Below are positions 11,763-21,471 of a stretch of DNA of 64,000 nt, piece after piece. A model generated the notes under the pieces. That model was not told the origin of the DNA, did no database searches, and saw only the letters and a program-made list of their open reading frames with translations. The translations under genes and the position numbers were made by a program. This DNA is from Mesostigma viride. Lineage: Eukaryota > Streptophyta > Mesostigmatophyceae > Mesostigmatales > Mesostigmataceae. Position 1 is the first letter of the stretch. Every line of letters begins with the position of its first letter. The stretch lies in contig RPFO01000154.1 in NCBI GenBank assembly GCA_009746045.1, forward strand, positions 2,132,001 to 2,196,000, read 5' to 3'.

Positions 11763-11767
11763 ATTCC
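11763..11767. repeat. Copia target site duplication, right (attcc)
   Basis: Exact copy of 5437-5441, followed by CCACGC of the interrupted (GTT)n-tailed repeat. Confidence 0.9.
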
Positions 11768-11984
11768 CACGCGGTTGTTGATTCCAACGCCGCATGTGAG
11801 CAGCAGGGATTCGCGCCGCTCCGAAAGTTGAGTTGAGTTGAGTTGACTAGTTTCGAAATCTTCTAGAAGAAACCTGAGAAGAAATATTGTCTAGGCAAGG
11901 GGGGTAAGCTTACTTTGCCGCCTCGTACTACTGGTAGCAGCGATACTAAATACATCCGGCCCTCGGAAACTAAAGATTCTCTGC

Positions 11985-12063
11985 TGCCCATGTGCGGCGT
12001 GGGCAACAACAACAACAACAACTGCTGCCCATGTGCGGCGTGGGACACAACAATAACAACAAC
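11985..12063 (-). repeat. Two tandem inverted copies of the (GTT)n-tailed repeat
   Basis: CTGCCCATGTGCGGCGTGGG followed by AAC units occurs twice in direct succession. The first copy lacks the ACAC step present in the second. Both are in minus orientation. Confidence 0.7.
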
Positions 12064-12455
12064 TGCTTTTCTGATCCTGATCCGGTAGCGTCAAACTTTC
12101 CCGCCCTTTCGCAGTTCACTCACGTCGCGTCGTGATCAACTGCCAAGAAAACTACTGGGCGCGCGCGAGCGAGAAATGCCATGGCGCCAAAATAATGTCG
12201 GGTTGAGGAACGTCACGTCACTAGCGCTTTGAAGAACAGCATGAGAACAGTATCGTAACCTTGCATGCTAGCATGAGCTTGGATTTCGGATAGGCAGCCG
12301 TCATATTATATGGCCTACGTCTGCCTGCCTTTCACTTCCCCAACGGGGGGTCTTTGCGCTCTTTACCTTTCATGCGGTAAGGTCACGTAGAGGAGCACTG
12401 CAGGAGGCGATCTCTGAATTTACGCGGCTTTCCATATCGCACGCCAGGTAGCTCA
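12064..12455. other. Upstream region of the ankyrin gene
   Basis: No coding signal was seen. The stretch should contain the promoter of the gene at 12456, but I could not pick out a convincing TATA box or other core element. Confidence 0.4.
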
Positions 12456-13259
12456 ATGGCGATAGATAACAAACGCTGTCTGGACCTGCCAGGTTGCTAC
12501 ATGCAATTTTTTTCTGGAACTGGTCGTAAAGACGAGGACGTGAAGGGTGTGTCATTATCCGACAGCCTTATTTCCCTGCAGGGACAGGACGTTGGAGCAG
12601 TTTGTGTGGCTAAAAGGTGCCGAATCGCCGGTGACATCGATCAGCCTTCTCCTTTATTTGCTGCTTTGAGGCACTCAAGGGAAAGGGACTTGTTCGTGGA
12701 ATGCTTTTCGGTGGACAGAAAGCTTAACGGCATGTTTGCCGCTGGGGCGGACCCAAACGCCCAAGAGCACGGGCGTTCTTTATTGATGCAAGCCGTAATC
12801 GATGGGAACAGCGCTGCAGTCAGAGTGATTCTTAGTCGTGGCGGGGACATCGACGCGACTTCCCTGACGGACCAAGGCAGGGATTCCACGCCGCTGGTGT
12901 ACGCCCTCTCTATCCGCGGGCCCGCCCGTGCCGAACGGCAGCGCGCGTCCGTTGACATGATGGCAGAGCTTTTGATCGAGCAGGGCGCTAACGTCTGCAA
13001 AGCGGGCTGTACGGATGGGGACGCCCAGCCTCGACTGCCTATCGAGGTCGCCGTGGCGAATGACAGCTACGAGCTGACGCAGCTGCTCGTCTCTCGTGGC
13101 GCGCTCATGCCCAGGACCCCTGGCGAGTCCCTCAGCTACACGCCTGCCATGTGGACAGGACTCTTGGACGAGGCTGTTAGCCTCGGTCTCTCCAATCCCA
13201 GGTACATTGATTGGTGGAAAATTTTCGCGGGTCAAGTCTTAGGGCTGAATGCGGGCTGA
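12456..13259 (+). CDS. Ankyrin-repeat protein, intronless
   Basis: A 267-residue open frame with an ATG at 12456 and balanced composition. Ankyrin-like units are visible from about residue 60: PLFAALRHSRERDLF, then GADPNAQEHGRSLLMQAV with AAVRVILSRGGDIDA, then TPLVYALS ... MMAELLIEQGANV, then LPIEVAVANDSYELTQLLVSRGA. The spacing and the L-L...GA signatures fit three to four diverged ankyrin repeats, which act as protein-binding scaffolds. No signal peptide or membrane segment is evident. The partner and pathway cannot be inferred. A second gene with an ankyrin-like end lies downstream on the same strand, so the two may be related. Confidence 0.7.
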   Translation: MAIDNKRCLDLPGCYMQFFSGTGRKDEDVKGVSLSDSLISLQGQDVGAVCVAKRCRIAGDIDQPSPLFAALRHSRERDLFVECFSVDRKLNGMFAAGADPNAQEHGRSLLMQAVIDGNSAAVRVILSRGGDIDATSLTDQGRDSTPLVYALSIRGPARAERQRASVDMMAELLIEQGANVCKAGCTDGDAQPRLPIEVAVANDSYELTQLLVSRGALMPRTPGESLSYTPAMWTGLLDEAVSLGLSNPRYIDWWKIFAGQVLGLNAG

Positions 13260-13634
13260 ACGGTGGCTGGGCTAGGGTGGTAGCTTCACCACAGGCGGTG
13301 GACGACTATTGCTTGGGGATGCATACACCTGCCCCCAAGCCGAGCATAGACATGTTTCCAGCTCACTCCAGTTCAGAGCTGAATTTTTGCGGTAGGGGCT
13401 TGCCCTATTTTTTCGTGTAAGGGTTCTTGGGGGTTCTCATGAAGGGTTTACTTGAGGGTGAAACTTGAGGTTGCACAGGTAACCACCCACTCGTACAGGT
13501 TGCCTTGCAGAGTGACAGGTGAGAAAAGTGCACTAGTTTGTCTAACAGCCTATTGTGGGCATGGGATGGCGAGGAGCTGGGGCGAGGTTGTTGCTGCCAT
13601 GCATGCGACGAGAGCATGCCGTAGCCGCGCAGCA

Positions 13635-13795
13635 GGGAAACGGGATCAGCGTTAAATAGGGGCAAACGAGGGAAACTGGATCAACGTGAATACCGACAAG
13701 GAGGGAAACAGGATCAACGGTACAGGAAAGGAGGGCACCGGATTAACGTGAAATACAGGCAAATGAGGGAAGCAGGATCAGCACTGAACAGCACG
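13635..13795 (+). repeat. Degenerate 30-35 bp tandem repeat
   Basis: Five successive units built on GGGAAACAGGATCAACGTGA plus a variable spacer of about 10-15 bp. The units differ by several substitutions, so the array is old. Confidence 0.75.
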
Positions 13796-13801
13796 AGATG
13801 C

Positions 13802-13823
13802 CATATGAGTCAACACTCATATG
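13802..13823. repeat. Perfect 9-bp inverted repeat
   Basis: CATATGAGT and ACTCATATG are separated by CAAC. A related half, ACTCATATGA, follows at about 13836. It could form a small hairpin or bind a dimeric protein; nothing else supports a role. Confidence 0.7.
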
Positions 13824-13879
13824 TCATTTGAGTTAGACTCATATGAAATATACGGCTCTCCTATCTACTACATCCTTTC

Positions 13880-14902
13880 CTTCCTTCGTTAATCGCCCTC
13901 TTTGGATATCGTTCCCTTTTTGGCGCCCTCCACCCGCCCTCCCAGCCCCCAAAGCTAGTCTTTTCTTTAGTAAACGACCTACAAGCCCTTTCCCTGGATT
14001 CTTTCTTTCGTGACACCTGCTTACTGCACCCCAGCCCACCCCACCCCACCCCGCATCCCCACCACTAAGCTCTCCTTCCATGAGTGCCTACCTATCCACT
14101 ACGGGCCTGTATATCATACTCTATCTTTCTCGCCAACCCCTTGCTTGGCCCCCTCCCCTGCCCCCCTCCCCCTGGCCCCCCCCCCCTGGCCCCTTCCCCT
14201 GCCCCCCTCCCGCCCCTCCCCCCTCCAACCCCCTGCCCCCTGCCCCCCGCACGCCTTCCAGCCCCAACACCAGGTCCTTGGCAACCTTGTGGCCACCAGC
14301 CCCTAGCCTGTCCTCCCTTATGTGCCTCCATTATGTGTCTCCCTGACAACACCCTACGGCTTGGCAAGGCAGCCCCCTCCCGTCACGACCTCGTGCCCTC
14401 GCGGTTTGTGCCGCTCTTGTCTACTAGCAATTGAATAACGTGATCTTTCCCGATCCTAGATGTTGTCTGATTGCTCTTGCCGGCCCATATCCCCCTCCCG
14501 CATCCCGCCATTCGCCAATCTGGCCCCCAAAACCCCTCGCAGCCCCAACACCGAGCCTCTCTCCCTTACGTGGCATGACATGACACATCTTGTCCATATC
14601 CTTCTCTACATTGTCCCTTGGCGTCTCTTTCCTCACTTTCACCTCCCCCCCTCGCAGCCCCAACACCCAGCCCTTGCCGGGCCTGCCTTTGTTACGTGCC
14701 TCGATACTGCTTCTAATAGTATAGAGCGTAGAATCAGTTTCGTGCTTTGGACTCTCGTCTTCCGTTGTTGATCTCCCTCCCGCCCTAGCAGCCTCGACAC
14801 CAACCCACCCTCCCTTTCGAGGCGCTGATGTGGCGCTGCATCCATCCAAACCTTTTTTGAATGTCCCCCCTCCTCCCTCCCCCCCTTTCCCCCCCCTGGC
14901 AG
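13880..14902 (+). other. Pyrimidine-rich intron-like region with repeated 3' splice-site modules
   Basis: Strongly C/T-rich on the plus strand, with no credible open frame. The motif CAGCCCCAACACC, often after a pyrimidine tract and followed by GAGC, recurs at 14259, 14540, 14655, 14789 (diverged) and finally at 14900, where it forms the apparent acceptor of the exon at 14903. Several copies are followed by CTTACGTGGC or a similar string. The earlier copies look like decayed duplicates of the intron end plus exon start. Confidence 0.5.
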
Positions 14903-16448
14903 CCCTAACACCGAGCTAGCGCGCCTGCTGGTGACATCTGGCGCCCGCGTGACGGCCGCCCACCGCGAGCACGTGCGCATGGAGCTCGCCCGTCTGGCCC
15001 CGTCCCTTTCTTTTGGTAGACGCATCGCCGCCCCTGGCGATGTCACGACCCGCCAGGGCCTTGTGCTGCAGCAATACGAGTCGATGCTGGCGTCTGCGAC
15101 CGCCCCCGTAACGAGCCACCATACGACTCCCGGCCCCCTGGCATCTGCCACGAATCTTCCTCATCGGACCGCCACACAAGCACTGGCATCCGGCATGCCT
15201 CCAGTCACACCTTCAGTCATGCCCGCAAGGACCTCTGCTGATGAGAACGGGAAGCGTGCAACCACACGCCCGATATTCGCAATGGAGCCTTCCGCGTTCA
15301 CGTTCAGGGCCGCAGGGCAAGCGGCCGCCGTCATTGGCGTGCATCGCAGCGGACCGGGGGCCATGCCCCAAAGTCCCTCTGGTGACGTCAGCGACGACGC
15401 TGATGACGATGTCAGCGATGACAGCGATGATGATGACCGCGACCACGGTGTAGGCACTGGGCGCTTTAGTTGGTTGCCTGTGACGGGTGATGGCCGTGGT
15501 CGACTCGTGAACCGGGGGCGCATTCCCACTCCCAGTGGCCAGCATTACAGTGCCACGGCAGATGTGGAGGAGCCACAGCAGACTCCCCTGCCCCCATCCA
15601 TCGCGGCCGTCGGCGCCCATCTACTGCCCCCCCCACCAACCGCCCCTGAGCAATGGACTCCGGCCCCACCGCCATCATGCGCCGCTGGCACCACGGATGC
15701 TTCAGGAGTCGTCGATGCCACCGCAGCAGCATTAGCTGCCACCGATGAGGCTATTACCAGTGGGGACATGACCCCCCTGCGCCCGAAGAAGAGTTTCCTG
15801 GCCGATGTCCCTGGGAGCGGCTTCAGCACGCCGGTGGGCACGCCGTGCCGTCCCCACAACGGGTCGGGCTCTCACCGTGTCGGGTCCTTGGCTGAAACCA
15901 GCTCTCTCCCTTCCCCGGTGCGCCCTGGCAAGGGTGCAGGGGGCGTGTCTGTGGGGGTTGCTGCTCCAATTTCCGAGCAAGGGGCCTCGGGTGGGGTCTC
16001 CTTACGGCCCTCCCTGGGTCTATCTCCCAGGTTGCAGCTGGTCACACCGGACAAGCCGTCGCAGCTGCCGCGGGCGTCGTTCTTGTCGCCGGGGCTCGGG
16101 GACGTGACACCTAGCACAGGGGGGCGGGACGACGAGCGGGTTCCGCTCGGTGGTTTCGGGCCCGGCGCGGGTGGGCGGCGGGGGGATCGGCGGGGTGAGC
16201 GGCGGGGCTCCAAACGTAGCATGTCGTTTGGCGATGTGCTGGCAGGTGTGGATGTGGGTAAGCTGGTGGGCGGTGATGGGGGCGAGTTGTGGGGTGGTGG
16301 TGGAGATGAGGGTAAGCTGGTAAGTGGTGGGAGTGGGGGGGCAAGGGATGCGCCGGTGGTCAAGCGGCGGCACAGCGACACGCCGAGCGTGGTGGGCGAC
16401 GTGGCCAGTCGTATCGAGATGGAGATGGGGCAGGAGATGAGGGAGTGA
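14903..16448 (+). CDS. Last exon of an ankyrin-like, low-complexity protein
   Basis: The open frame reads in from a good acceptor (pyrimidine tract, then GCAG at 14899-14902) and runs to a stop at 16446-16448. Its first residues, PNTELARLLVTSGARV, look like the end of an ankyrin repeat. The remainder is a long low-complexity tail rich in Ser, Thr, Pro and Gly, with an acidic block (about 15390-15440: SDDADDDVSDDSDDDD), many S/T-P sites and a basic patch (GGRRGDRRGERRGSKRSMS). No catalytic domain is visible. Upstream exons must exist; 12456-13259 has its own stop, so the partner exons are not identified. Function unknown. Confidence 0.55.
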
Positions 16449-17333
16449 TGCACATGACCTTTCTGTGGCATTTGAGATGGCGTGTGAAAGGAGATGGAGA
16501 TGGGGCAGGAAACTATGGGCTGTTGATGATGAGAGCGCAGGGTGGTATGGATGAGTCGTGGCAAGGGGGCAAGAAATGAACGATGATGGGGCAAGGGATG
16601 AGCGAGTGGTTGAGACACAAGGGATAGTTGAGCACGTTTTGAACATGGGCTGGCGGACGAGAAGGTGGGCAGGGCGTGGCTCAGGGGACGTCGCATTTGC
16701 ATTTACGGGGCGCCGTGTGGAGAAGAATCTTTTACCAAGATTTGTACAGAGGTGGACGCCTTTTTTTGCTGATAATAACTAGGGTTTGGCGGGTCTTTGC
16801 TGCCTGCGATCGGCACGACGCCCGTGGTCGGCAGGGTAGTTGAGGCAACAGGAACTGTCTATGATCTACCACCCAGGGCACCCAGTGCCCATTGACCGTT
16901 ATGCCGTCATCCATGGCAGGTGGCTTGGCACTACGGACAAGTGTGCATGCTGTGGGCACGGCCGAGGCAGCAGTTTCATTCTTACAGAAAGTAGGTTACT
17001 TTTTTGTTATTCCTTTTCAGGGTATCCATGCCTGGATTCCCGCACCGTATCTGTGTTAGGCGCATGAAGAAAGCCGCCCCCTGCTTTTTTGTCGAACTGT
17101 TAGCTCATCCTGTAAGGGGCCGTGCGCCGAATGTTGATCAAGCAGGTCTCCAGTGTAATGCGTGCTTGGGAGAATCGTACGGTGCAATTGTACATAAGAG
17201 TTATAGATTTTCCTTGTTTATCCTGAAATACACTATGTTTGCCTTATTTGTCAAGCGGATGCTTTCTTTAACATGGCTTAGTTAACCCCTTTGTTTGTCT
17301 TTTAAACTTCGATTATGCTGTCGCTCTACACGT
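16449..17333. other. Downstream flank, no gene seen
   Basis: Contains the probable 3' untranslated region of the preceding gene, starting with imperfect repeats of GGAGATGGGGCAGGA, and AT-richer spacer. No open frame here is supported by composition, motifs or context. Confidence 0.5.
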
Positions 17334-17752
17334 AATTAATTAATTAATTAATTAGGAACATAACTCCGTTGGGAGTATATGTAGCACATAGCCCTGAGAA
17401 GGGGCATATGAGCCTATAATACATTCTAAGCTACTTCCTGCAAGGGTGGGAATGTAAACAACACTTGCTCTAGGGGCACCAGGGCACCCGCACCCTCATG
17501 GTCTATCACGCTATGCCCGGGTAAGGGGGGAGCATGCCTGTGAGGGGGAAGATCATCATGGCTATACAAGAGCTATGGCATGGCTTCTCAGCAGAGAGTG
17601 ACTCCCTGCATGGGCACAACATTACTAAATAAGGCTAGGCATCGTCTGGAGTGTGGCACATCATAGGCACACATGTACATGATTAAATAAAGCGCGGGGC
17701 TTAGCTGGGATAGTGCCTCTAGGAGGCGTACATGTACATGGCCACGGTCTAT

Positions 17753-18607
17753 CTATTCTGCACTACTACTGCTGTATTCCCCTAAGCTGGGGCGTCTGGA
17801 GTCGCTGGGGCCGCGGGGGGGGGGGGTCGCCTGCCAGGGCTTGTGGCCGACGTAGATGGCCGCCCCCTTCCAGTACACCGGCTGCCCCGCCTTGGTCTGC
17901 CGGAGCTGGAGGTAGGCCGGCCATAGCTCCCGTCGCCGTTGTTGCTGCGCCAGGGTCAAGTCGTCATCAAGGGTGAAGAGAGTCTTCTCGAGCCGCTTGC
18001 GGCGTCTGAGAAAGGAAATCTTGTCCGCCGGGGTCTTAAAGGTGAGGAGGAGCGGGGGCGGCCCTGCCTTACCCCGCGCGCGGGGAAGGCGGTGGGCAGC
18101 CAGCTCGATCTCACCGTTAAGGCCCATGCGACCAAGGATTTCTCTCTCAAACGCACGCAAAAGCTTCTCGGAATTCTCACCTTCCTCCATCTTGAAGTTC
18201 TTGACAATGACGTTGAGGCTGCGCTTGGCGAGCTCGGCCTCCTCGCGGAGGTCAAGCGTCTGCCGTTGAAGCTGGGCTGCGACGGCGGAGGTGGTGGAGG
18301 TGGTATGTTGCTTAAGCATGTCCGCCCAGGTGGTGATGGGAGGAGCATCGCCGGCCAGGCCAGCCGAGGCGGGCTTGGCGGCAATGTCCTTCACCGCCTG
18401 GGCGGTGAGGCCTGCGGTATTCTGCAGAACCTCGATAGCAATGGCGTTGTCCTTAAGACGCTGGTCGATGTCACGGAGCTGGGCGGTGATGGCGTCGGAG
18501 GTGGAGGTGGTGGCGGTGGAGGAGGCGAGGAGGGTGGAGGTGGCGGTGGAGATGGTGGAGGTGGCGGTGGAGAGGAGGGGGAGCTCGGCAGCCAACGTGC
18601 TGCCCAT
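17753..18607 (-). pseudogene. ORF1-like nucleic-acid-binding protein, C-terminal part (copy I)
   Basis: About 285 residues resembling L1 ORF1 proteins. A coiled-coil-prone stretch (SDAITAQLRDIDQRLKDNAI) is followed by an RRM/C-terminal-domain-like part (RSLNVIVKNF, AHRLPRARGK, LLLTFKTPADK) and a conserved end (DDDLTLAQQQRRRELWPAYL, VYWKGAAIYV). Such proteins bind element RNA to form the ribonucleoprotein used for retrotransposition. The start is created by truncation: the upstream half lies at about 19055-19647 beyond an inserted fragment. Compared with copy III, the two halves abut almost exactly. Confidence 0.75.
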
Positions 18608-19055
18608 TAATTAATTAATTAATTAAAATCATAGCTCCGTTGGGAGCATATGTAACACATAGCCCTGAGAAAGGGGCATCTATGGGTTTGTAATACAATC
18701 AGGGCTACAACCTGCAGGTGGAGGATGTACAACTGTCACCTGCTCTGGGTGCACAAGGTGCACCTGCACCGCCATGATGGTTCATGCCTCCTTAACAAGC
18801 ACAGGCACCCAGGGGGGGCTTGAGGAGAGGGCCTAGAAGGCCTGCATGACATATGGGGTGGAGGGTATGTGGCTAGGCTATAGCTGGTGTACACATGGCA
18901 TCTCAGCAGAGAGTAACTCCCTGCATAGGCATCGCATGGCTAAATTCTTAATGCATCATCCATGGGAGGTCCCATTGTAGGCTGGGCGCGGCTAGATACT
19001 GAAAGCATCATCCATGGGGGCCATTATGGGCGCACATGCGCGTGGGCCACTTGCA
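18608..19055 (-). mobile_element. LINE 3'-end fragment inserted in copy I
   Basis: Minus-strand insert with a (TTAA)n tail at about 18607-18626 and the terminal hairpin GCTCCGTTGGGAGC at 18634-18647, followed by about 400 bp of 3' UTR resembling that at 17377-17752. It splits the ORF1 frame. The right edge is approximate and no clean target duplication was identified. Confidence 0.65.
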
Positions 19056-19647
19056 AGGCTAAGCCTATGACCGCCACATCTGCTGCGATGGGGGCCACGT
19101 GCTGCTCGAGGGCCTCCTTGAGGAGTGAGCGGATGGAGGATTCGGTTAAGGTGGTGGTGAGGGGCTTTGGGGGCCAAAGCTCCTCGAGGGAGCGGCCGAG
19201 GAGGGAGAAAAGGACGCGAATCTGAAGGTGGGGGCGGCGGCATTTGAGGATGTGGTCGAAGTTGTACGTCGCTGGATGGGTGCGTCTCTGGAAAGCATCG
19301 GTGAGGCGGCCCTGATGGAAGAGTTGCTTGCACATCTCGAGAAGCGAGGCATACGATCCGAAAAACACGTAGCTCAGGATCTTGTCGGGGTTGAGCTTGT
19401 CAAAAAAGCCGGGCTGGCTGGCGTCAAAGTCGAACTCCTCCCAGGTCGGCTCGGCAGGGCGACTGCGCTTGGGTTCAGGCGACGCTGCTGGCGAGGCGGC
19501 CAGAGGGGGCTGGGCGACCACTAGAGCTTGGCTAGTGGCGCCGCTGCCTTCTGGACCGGTTGGCGAAGCTGCAGCCGGGGCTGCAGACGTATTTTCATTG
19601 CTAAGCGCAGCCGCCAGGCTGCGTTGCGTCGAGAGGCGTTTGCTCAT
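19055..19647 (-). pseudogene. ORF1-like protein, N-terminal part (copy I)
   Basis: Starts with ATG at 19647 (MSKRLSTQRSL), the same start as copy III. The basic, Pro/Ala-rich N-terminus (ASPEPKRSRPAEP) is shared with copies II and III, followed by FFGSYASLLEMC and a helical stretch. Homology to copy III ends at AADVAVIG, where the inserted 3'-end fragment begins. The unsplit protein would be about 480 residues. Confidence 0.7.
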
Positions 19648-19780
19648 CGTATATTGCGTAATAGCGTCGGAAAATTATATCAGCATGTGCGTCATAAAAA
19701 GACGCGTCGATTGTGATATTCACGGCTAAATTCGGTGCTCAAACGTGAAAGTTATGAGCTCCGCCGTCAGCCATGGCTAC

Positions 19781-19824
19781 CTCGTGGCTCGTGGCTCGTG
19801 GCTCGTGGCTCGTGGCTCGTGGCC
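19781..19824 (-). repeat. (CCACGAG)n at the 5' end of ORF1-only copy I
   Basis: Six or so copies of a 7-bp unit (CTCGTGG on the plus strand). Copy III has a shorter version at about 56118-56138. Tandem units at the 5' end suggest a variable-number 5' boundary. Confidence 0.8.
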
Positions 19825-19825
19825 C

Positions 19826-19992
19826 TACACGTAAGCCAGCCATAATTTCAATGCACAAGGCTACACATTTCCATCTCCATTCATATTCATCATCCTGAAC
19901 GACTCGAACACGCGGACAAGATAACGGCAGGCTCGAGCTACCATGGTCCGGATTCTCCCGATTTCTGGCCTGCGCTGGTTGTCTCCTTGATG
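19826..19992 (+). mobile_element. Penelope-like pseudo-LTR fragment
   Basis: Matches the last 170 bp of the pseudo-LTR at 31615-32185, from ACACGTAAGCCAGCC to GGTTGTCTCCTTGAT, with a few substitutions. It is 5'-truncated, as expected from incomplete reverse transcription. Confidence 0.85.
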
Positions 19993-20007
19993 CTGTGATT
20001 ATTAAGT

Positions 20008-20546
20008 ATGTACAATTTTCCTACTTGCCAAGAGATTCAAGGTCGATATAGGTTTGATCGGGAGTACCTGTCGGCCCCGGACACCCGGGCGGACGTCGAC
20101 GAGCTGGACAAGGGTGCCCGGCCCAACGCCGCCATTTTTGCGGGCTTTGCGGCCCGTGCCCCGTTGCTGGCGGCCCGGCACCTGCCGGTCATATGGCATG
20201 CGACCCCTGCGGCCCCAACTCGACTCCATGCAGAAGCCCCAGCTTCGGGGAATACAGCAGTAGTAGTGGAGAATAGATAGACCGTGGCCATGTACATGTA
20301 CCGTCGCCTCCTATAGGCTCTATACCAGCTGACTCACGAGTCTCATTTATAGCCATGTACATGTGTGCCTATGATGTGCCACACTCCAGATGATGCCTAC
20401 TAGCTAGCTTTATCTAGGTATGCTGTGCCCATGCAGAGAGTTGTTCTCTGCAGAGAGTTGTTCTCTAGCTCTTGTATAGCTATGCTGATCTTCCCCACCT
20501 ATGACGGGCTCCCCTTAGCTGGGTGTTAATTAATTAATTAATTAAA
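20008..20546 (+). mobile_element. 3' fragment of an ORF1-only/LINE element, plus strand
   Basis: The end of the frame (CCCCAGCTTCGGGGAATAC and following) and the 3' UTR are homologous, in reverse orientation, to 17640-17800 and 54480-54620. It ends in a (TTAA)n tail at 20526-20545. It meets the minus-strand tail of copy II head to head, the two elements sharing one TTAA run. The upstream 90-codon frame differs from other copies and was not identified. Confidence 0.6.
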
Positions 20547-20955
20547 CTCGTGCTCCCGTTGGGGAGTCACGGAGCACCGAAGTGCTTTTAATCCCTGTGT
20601 GTGCACAACAGGAGAAAGGGCAGAGACCCCCAGTCTCCTTCATGCCTAAGGCATGCCACAGCTGCATTCGGGCGCGCTAGCTAAACGGACACGCTAACGA
20701 TCCGGCAGCCTGTGGGTGCAATAAGACCCATGTGAGCATATCATAACAAGGAGCGTGGGCAAGTAATCTGATCGAAGCCAGGACGTAGCATGGCTGTACA
20801 AGGACTAAGCTAAGGCTATGGCTGGTTGTGTACCGTGCGTTAGCTCGGTGCACGTGACTAGGTAAGGTGGCACAACTAGGCAAACATTCTAAGCATGGCT
20901 GCCATGGCGGCATGCAGTGACTACCATTGAAGTAAAGCTAGGGCTACAAGCTATT

Positions 20956-21185
20956 CTAGCCCGCTGGGGGCGTCCACATCTTGTGGTTGATCATCAGGTC
21001 CCCGCCCCTCCAGTACACCTTGGGCTTCTGGGAGTCCTGCTTGTGGCGGAGGTATTCAGGCCACAGGTCACGTCGCTGCTGCTGCTGAGCGGGGGTCAGG
21101 TCGTCGTCCAGCGTCCAGGTGAGGTCGTGCAACCGCTTGCGACGAGAGAGGAACCGCTGCTTGTCCTCACGGGAGGGGAAGGTGA
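20956..21185 (-). pseudogene. ORF1-like protein, C-terminal part (copy II)
   Basis: Open from the CACTA junction to a TAG at 20956-20958. It contains TFPSREDKQRFLSRRKRL, DDDLTPAQQQQRRDLWPEYL and VYWRGGDLMI, colinear with copy I. Its N-terminal partner lies 21 kb away at 42319-43468. Confidence 0.8.
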
Positions 21186-21241
21186 CACTATACTTTTCGT
21201 CCGAGGGTGGTAAAAAGCATCCGAGGAGTAAATTACGAGGT
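21186..21241 (+). repeat. Left terminal inverted repeat of CACTA A
   Basis: Starts CACTATACTTTTCGTCCG and contains GGGTGGTAAAAAGCATCCG. It matches the reverse complement of 42263-42318 with a single mismatch (A versus C) at position 42 of the repeat. Subterminal motifs follow to about 21420. Confidence 0.9.
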
Positions 21242-21420
21242 CTTATCTTACTACCTAGATCCGAGGCGTGAGATCCAACGCCGTAATCATTACTACGTAG
21301 GATGATAGGGTAGTAATTTTACTAGCCGTAAGTAAGAGTAACGTTACGACTGCACATCTTTGGTAGTACATTACCGACAGAGTAAATTTTCCAGGTAAAT
21401 AGGTGTACGTTTATTCCAAA
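21242..21420 (+). repeat. Left subterminal repeats of CACTA A
   Basis: Motifs such as TCTTACTACC, GTAGTAATTTTACTA and AGTAAATTACGAGG recur in both orientations. Related motifs reappear at 22730-22830 after an inserted LINE fragment, so the original subterminal region was longer. Confidence 0.65.
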
Positions 21421-21471
21421 TATAGCCAGTAGTTAATCCCTGCTAAGCCTAGGGTATCAAGATGTCAGTGG

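Larger units (their letters stand above)
17334..19824 (-). mobile_element. ORF1-only retroposon, copy I
   Basis: Minus-strand element. Its 5' end is a (CCACGAG)n run at 19781-19824 and a leader containing GGCTGACGGCGGAGCTC. It then has one reading frame for a LINE ORF1-like protein, a 3' UTR of about 400 bp and a terminal hairpin plus AATT tail at 17334-17376. No reverse transcriptase follows the frame. The frame is split by a 3'-end fragment of a related element (18608 to about 19055). The same architecture appears at 20527-43640 and 54155-56138. Confidence 0.8.
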
